From positions 1 through 34,647 of the forward strand of contig BBBM01000027.1 of assembly GCA_001311565.1 (NCBI GenBank): 34,647 bases of DNA, given 5' to 3'. Both the position numbers and the translations under genes were made by a program. The stretch's first letter is position 1. Every line of letters begins with the position of its first letter. Shown one piece after another: positions 31,356 through 34,647 of this stretch. This stretch comes from Desulfothermus okinawensis JCM 13304. Its GTDB lineage: Bacteria; Desulfobacterota; Desulfovibrionia; Desulfovibrionales; Desulfothermaceae. The notes beneath the pieces are model-generated. The model was not told where the DNA came from. It worked only from the letters and a program-made list of their open reading frames with translations, and searched no databases.

Positions 31356-31902
31356 ATGGGAATATTTGACTTTTTAAAATCCTTAAAAAAAGAATAAGGA
31401 ACAGGATGTTGAATTAGTGGGATTTAATCTTGAGGACCTCAATGTTGGGAGTGTAATAGAACTTGATGGTGAATCCTGGGAAGTGAAATCCAAGGGATAT
31501 TACGATTATGGAGACGAAAAAGAATGGGACTATAAAATTCAATCTTCCACAAGGGAGGGATTTTTAAACAAAGATGAAGAGGGAATATATTTATTTGTTA
31601 GAGATGATTTAACCAAGCTATCTATAAATTTATTTAATTTTCTAAAAACCCATGATGACCTACCGTCAGAGGTCATGTTTAATGGAAAACCTTATAATTT
31701 AACCTACTCTGGGGCAGCCTACTATTGTGTTGGGGATAGTAGGACTCCAGTGGTTATCTGGGATTTTGAAGATAGTGAAGGAAATATTCTAGAGATACTC
31801 CAGTGGTCAGATGACGATTTTGAACTCTTTTTAGGCAGAAAAATCCAGGAATGGGAAATTGAAGATGTCTTTTCTAAAAAAATAACAAAGGTCTTTCATT
31901 AG
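31356..31902 (+). CDS. DUF4178-family protein (one frameshift)
   Basis: About 180 residues. The ATG at 31356 follows AAAGGGA and starts MGIFDFLKSLKK. An A7 run (31385-31391) read as six joins it to the long frame KEQDVELVGFNLEDL. The DUF4178 core is NVGSVIELDGESWEVKSKGYYDYGD, with the aromatic strand pattern of the family, followed by EWDYKIQSS and TREGFLNKDEEGIYLFV. The protein is soluble and acidic. In other bacteria DUF4178 genes are found beside DUF350 and polyamine-synthase genes, often with PspA; the first two neighbours are present here. No enzymatic motif is seen, so it may be a structural or sensing part of a membrane-associated complex. Confidence 0.8.
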
Positions 31903-31922
31903 TTGAGGTAATCCTCATAATA

Positions 31923-32216
31923 GTGATTTTGTTTGTTATAATATCTGTTATATCCTCAATATATTCTGCTGTTCGACCAATATTCTGGCCTGGATATGGA
32001 TATTCCAGACATTATTATGGCTCAACATATTATGGTGGCAGTAGATACAGAGACAAATATTCAAAAAACTATCCAGTGGGATCTAGGAATTCAAAATTTA
32101 ATAATAGATTTTCGTCAAAATCAAAATCATCTTCTTTTGCATCCAGGTTTTCATCAAAATATAGCAGAAGTAGGGTGTCAGGGTTTAGATCATCAGGATT
32201 TTTTGGAGGTAAATGA
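31923..32216 (+). CDS. Small membrane-anchored protein with Gly/Ser/Tyr/Arg-rich tail
   Basis: About 97 residues from GTG 31923. One N-terminal helix (ILFVIISVISSIYSAV) is followed by a disordered tail dense in Tyr, Gly, Ser, Arg and Lys (GYGYSRHYYGSTYYGGSRY, then repeated FSSKS/FSSKYSR units) ending SGFFGGK. The open frame extends a few codons upstream, but no ATG or well-spaced ribosome site is seen (GAGG at 31905-31908 is 14 nt away), so the start is uncertain. It lies 20 bp after the DUF4178 gene and 3 bp before the DUF350 gene, so it belongs to this operon. I recognise no family. The tail is basic and could bind acidic lipids, nucleic acid or a partner. Confidence 0.7.
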   Translation: MILFVIISVISSIYSAVRPIFWPGYGYSRHYYGSTYYGGSRYRDKYSKNYPVGSRNSKFNNRFSSKSKSSSFASRFSSKYSRSRVSGFRSSGFFGGK

Positions 32217-32219
32217 CAT

Positions 32220-33065
32220 ATGGTACCAGCAATAAATTTAGTTTCAATTCTAGTATGGACATTTATATGGGTTATAATAGGAAAATTTGTGTTTGATAAA
32301 ATTTACTATAAGAAAATTTCCCTGGAATTAGAACTACTTTCAAAAAAATAACATGGCCCTGGCAATATCATTCTCTGGGTTTATACTTGGCTTGTCCACG
32401 TCCCTAATACATTCCATTGATCCAATATATCCAATCTATATAAATGGAATAACGGGGACATTAATATTAATATTAATATTGCTATTCACCAGGATATTTG
32501 ATTGGATCTTTTTACAAAAAAATAGACCTCCCAACGGAAATTATTGACAACAAAAATAATGCAGCAGGTCTTGTTGAAGGGAGTTTCTTTTTTTTCCATG
32601 GGTCTTATTATATCTGGGGGATTCTCTGGATATGATCTTGTAACATCATGGTGTTATATGTACCTCGAATCTGTATTATACTGTTTTCTGGGACTAATTC
32701 TCCTTTTTATAAGCTCAGTTGTACTGTCTTTTATGCTTAAGATCAATATGCAAGAAGAGCTTTTGAAAAACAACAGTGCAGTGGCATTTAGTTTTTCAGG
32801 AATTTTTATAGCAACTGCAATGGTAATAAGAGACGCTATATCAGGTCCTATGCAAAAAGGCCTATTATATGATATAGGAATCACGTTTCTTGACTGGTTT
32901 GTAGCTCTTGTGATAATGGTTGTACTATTTCTCTTATTTGATCTAATACTATTTAGAAAGTTCTCTTTTAAAGAGGAATTAAAAGAACCAAATATTGGTG
33001 CGGGTATTATCATTGCAATAGTATTTATCTCTTCTTCATTAATCTCTTCTATTATCATCCCGTGA
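32220..33065 (+). CDS. DUF350-family membrane protein (three frameshift sites)
   Basis: About 280 residues, inner membrane, about eight helices. ATG 32220 opens INLVSILVWTFIWVIIGKFVF; the frame then breaks at A7 (32342-32348), A7 near 32514-32521 and GGG near 32579-32581, each one base too long. Joined, it shows the repeated DUF350 unit three times: NNMALAISFSGFILGLS, NNAAGLVEGVSFFSMGLIISG and NNSAVAFSFSGIFIATAM. DUF350 proteins (such as E. coli YjfL) are of unknown activity, often beside polyamine or PspA genes. The stop overlaps the GTG start of the spermidine-synthase-like gene (GTGA). Confidence 0.85.
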
Positions 33066-34603
33066 TAAGTAAAAAGTCTTCCCTAAAGCTATCTATTTTT
33101 TTTACAGGATTTGCAGGTATTGTGGCAGAATACCTGCTTTCTACCCTTGCATCATATCTTTTAGGCGACACAATATTCCAATGGACAATGACCATATCCA
33201 TAATGCTCCTTGCAATGGGCATAGGCGCAAGGATAAGCAAAAAGATAGATAATAAATCCTTACTTCAATCACTCATACTTACTGAAATATGCATAAGCCT
33301 TGTGGTTAGTTTCTCTGTGTATTTATCTTATATCCAGGCTCCATACTCTGATAGATTGTCCTTTTTTTTATCTACTTTATGTGTTTTTTTGGTTGGTGCT
33401 CTAATTGGTATGGAAATACCCCTTGCAGTTAGAATAAATGAATCCTTTGAGGAACTAAGGGAAAACATATCAAACATACTTGAAAAAGATTATCTTGGAG
33501 CTCTGCCTGGAGGGATTTTGTATGGATATTTTTTTTCTACCAAAGTTAGGACTTATATATACTCCCATTATTGTTGGATCCATCAACCTATTAGTTGCAG
33601 GACTTATTTTTATCAGCTTTTCAAAACAAATCTCAAAAAAACTATTATTGTTATATATTCTTTCTATTACTTTAATTTTAAGTTTTGCATTTATTGCAAA
33701 GCCAATATATCTAAATGCTGAGCAAAAATTTTATAGAGACCCCATTGTAAAAATAAAACAGACAAAATACCAAAAAGTAGTGTTAACAAGATGGATGGAC
33801 GATTACTTACTTTATCTGGACGGACATCTTCAATTAAGTACTGTAGATGAATACAGGTACCATGAAGCAATTGTGCATATTCCTGTGAGTATTGTGAGAC
33901 CTGAAAAAGTGCTTGTAATTGGCGGAGGGGATGGATGTGTAATAAGGGAGCTGGAAAAATATAAACATATAAAAAGCATTACCATGGTTGACATTGATAA
34001 GGAGTTCGTAGAATTTGCAAAAAAAAATAATATAATGAGACAAATAAATAAAGATAGTTTTTTTTGATAAAAGGGTGCGAATCTTTTTTTGAAGATGGAT
34101 TCAAATTTGTTGAAAACTATAATAAGAAAAACATCAATGCATTTGATTTAATCATTATAGACCTAACAGACCCAAGAAATATAAGGAGCGCAAGATTATA
34201 TACAAGGGAATTTTATACTTTTTTTATATAACATATTATCCCCAAAAGGCGCTGTAATAACCCAGGCATCAAGTCCTTTTTTTTGCAAGAAAGACATTTT
34301 GTTGTGTGCTTAAGACCATGTCCTCGGCTAATTTTTATTCATATCCAATGGCCATGTCCATTCCCTCCTTTGGTGAATGGGGATTTATTTTGGGGCTAAA
34401 GGAGAAGTTTTCCAATACAAAACTAAAAACAATTATTTATAAAAACTTCAATGAAAAAAAATACCAGATATTTCACAAAACAAATGGCCATATCAATTTT
34501 TAATATGCCCAAAAATTTTACCTGCAAAAATGTAAAAATAAATACCCTCATAAATCCCATAATTATCAGATACTATGACGATAAGATGTGGGATCTGCTT
34601 TAA
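33062..34603 (+). CDS. Membrane-anchored spermidine-synthase-like aminopropyltransferase (frameshifted)
   Basis: About 510 residues. The first 210 form about seven inner-membrane helices (FFTGFAGIVAEYLLSTLAS, ISIMLLAMGIGARISKKI, FLVGALIGMEIPLAVRI). The rest is a spermidine-synthase domain: LYLDGHLQLSTVDEYRYHEAI, the AdoMet/dcAdoMet motif VLVIGGGDGCVIREL, MVDIDKEFVEFAKKN and the catalytic loop LIIIDLTDPRN. So it probably transfers an aminopropyl group to an amine near the membrane, or is a methyltransferase-like relative. GTG 33062 overlaps the DUF350 stop. Breaks at T runs near 33530, 34060, 34085, 34218 and 34277, and at T5 34497-34501; the last, read as four, extends the end to YYDDKMWDLL, a family-like tail. 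No decarboxylase gene is visible before the window ends. Confidence 0.87.
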
Positions 34604-34647
34604 ATTCCACTACCTGTTCAATTCCCAATATGTCAGGAAAGATGTCA

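Noticed and set aside
1226-34603. Calling most genes pseudogenes because their frames are broken
   Set aside because: Motifs on both sides of each break are intact, almost all breaks lie at base runs, and no deletions, missense at active sites or partial genes accompany them.

Overview
The window is AT-rich (I estimate about 35% GC). It carries genes typical of an anaerobic Gram-negative bacterium: a tungsten/molybdenum aldehyde:ferredoxin oxidoreductase, a TRAP transporter, several multi-PAS hybrid kinases, an HDOD protein and a B12-type radical SAM enzyme. Gene style and content resemble the Desulfobacterota (former Deltaproteobacteria), but I cannot fix the genus. No rRNA, tRNA, CRISPR array or phage gene is visible.

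A point needed to read everything else: almost every real gene is broken into two or more frames, and the breaks sit in A or T runs. At nearly all junctions I worked through, removing one base from a run called as 7 or 8 rejoins a conserved protein; a minority need one base added (some runs of 8, and a few short G, C or A runs). The breaks hit essential-looking and accessory genes alike, so the most economical reading is base-calling or assembly error, not decay. CDS coordinates below span the rejoined genes.

Layout. 1-1200: toxin-antitoxin pair, a dispersed repeat and a small orphan gene. 1226-3053 (minus): flavodoxin-family gene followed by UDP-glucose 6-dehydrogenase. 3166-4374 (plus): phosphoserine phosphatase with ACT-type N-terminus. 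4376-11229 (minus): one catabolic operon, hyuA-hyuB-dctP-dctQ-dctM, pairing an ATP-dependent hydantoinase/oxoprolinase with a TRAP uptake system; hyuA and hyuB are separated by about 440 bp holding a dispersed repeat and a MITE-like hairpin element. A LysE-type exporter is divergent from it (11368-12012). 12108-16971 (minus): MFS transporter, overlapping DUF362 protein, four-PAS hybrid kinase. 17281-21459 (plus): overlapping signalling operon of a Cache-type hybrid kinase with two receivers, a receiver-GGDEF diguanylate cyclase and a free Hpt protein, a self-contained multistep phosphorelay. 21584-23340 (minus): aldehyde:ferredoxin oxidoreductase. 23489-25790 (plus): MscS-family channel with a long periplasmic N-terminus. 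25965-31288 (plus): HDOD protein, GAF/PAS hybrid kinase and radical SAM protein in tight series. 31356-34603 (plus): DUF4178 protein, Gly/Ser/Tyr-rich membrane protein, DUF350 membrane protein and membrane-anchored spermidine-synthase-like enzyme, a probable envelope-stress/polyamine module and the least characterised system here.
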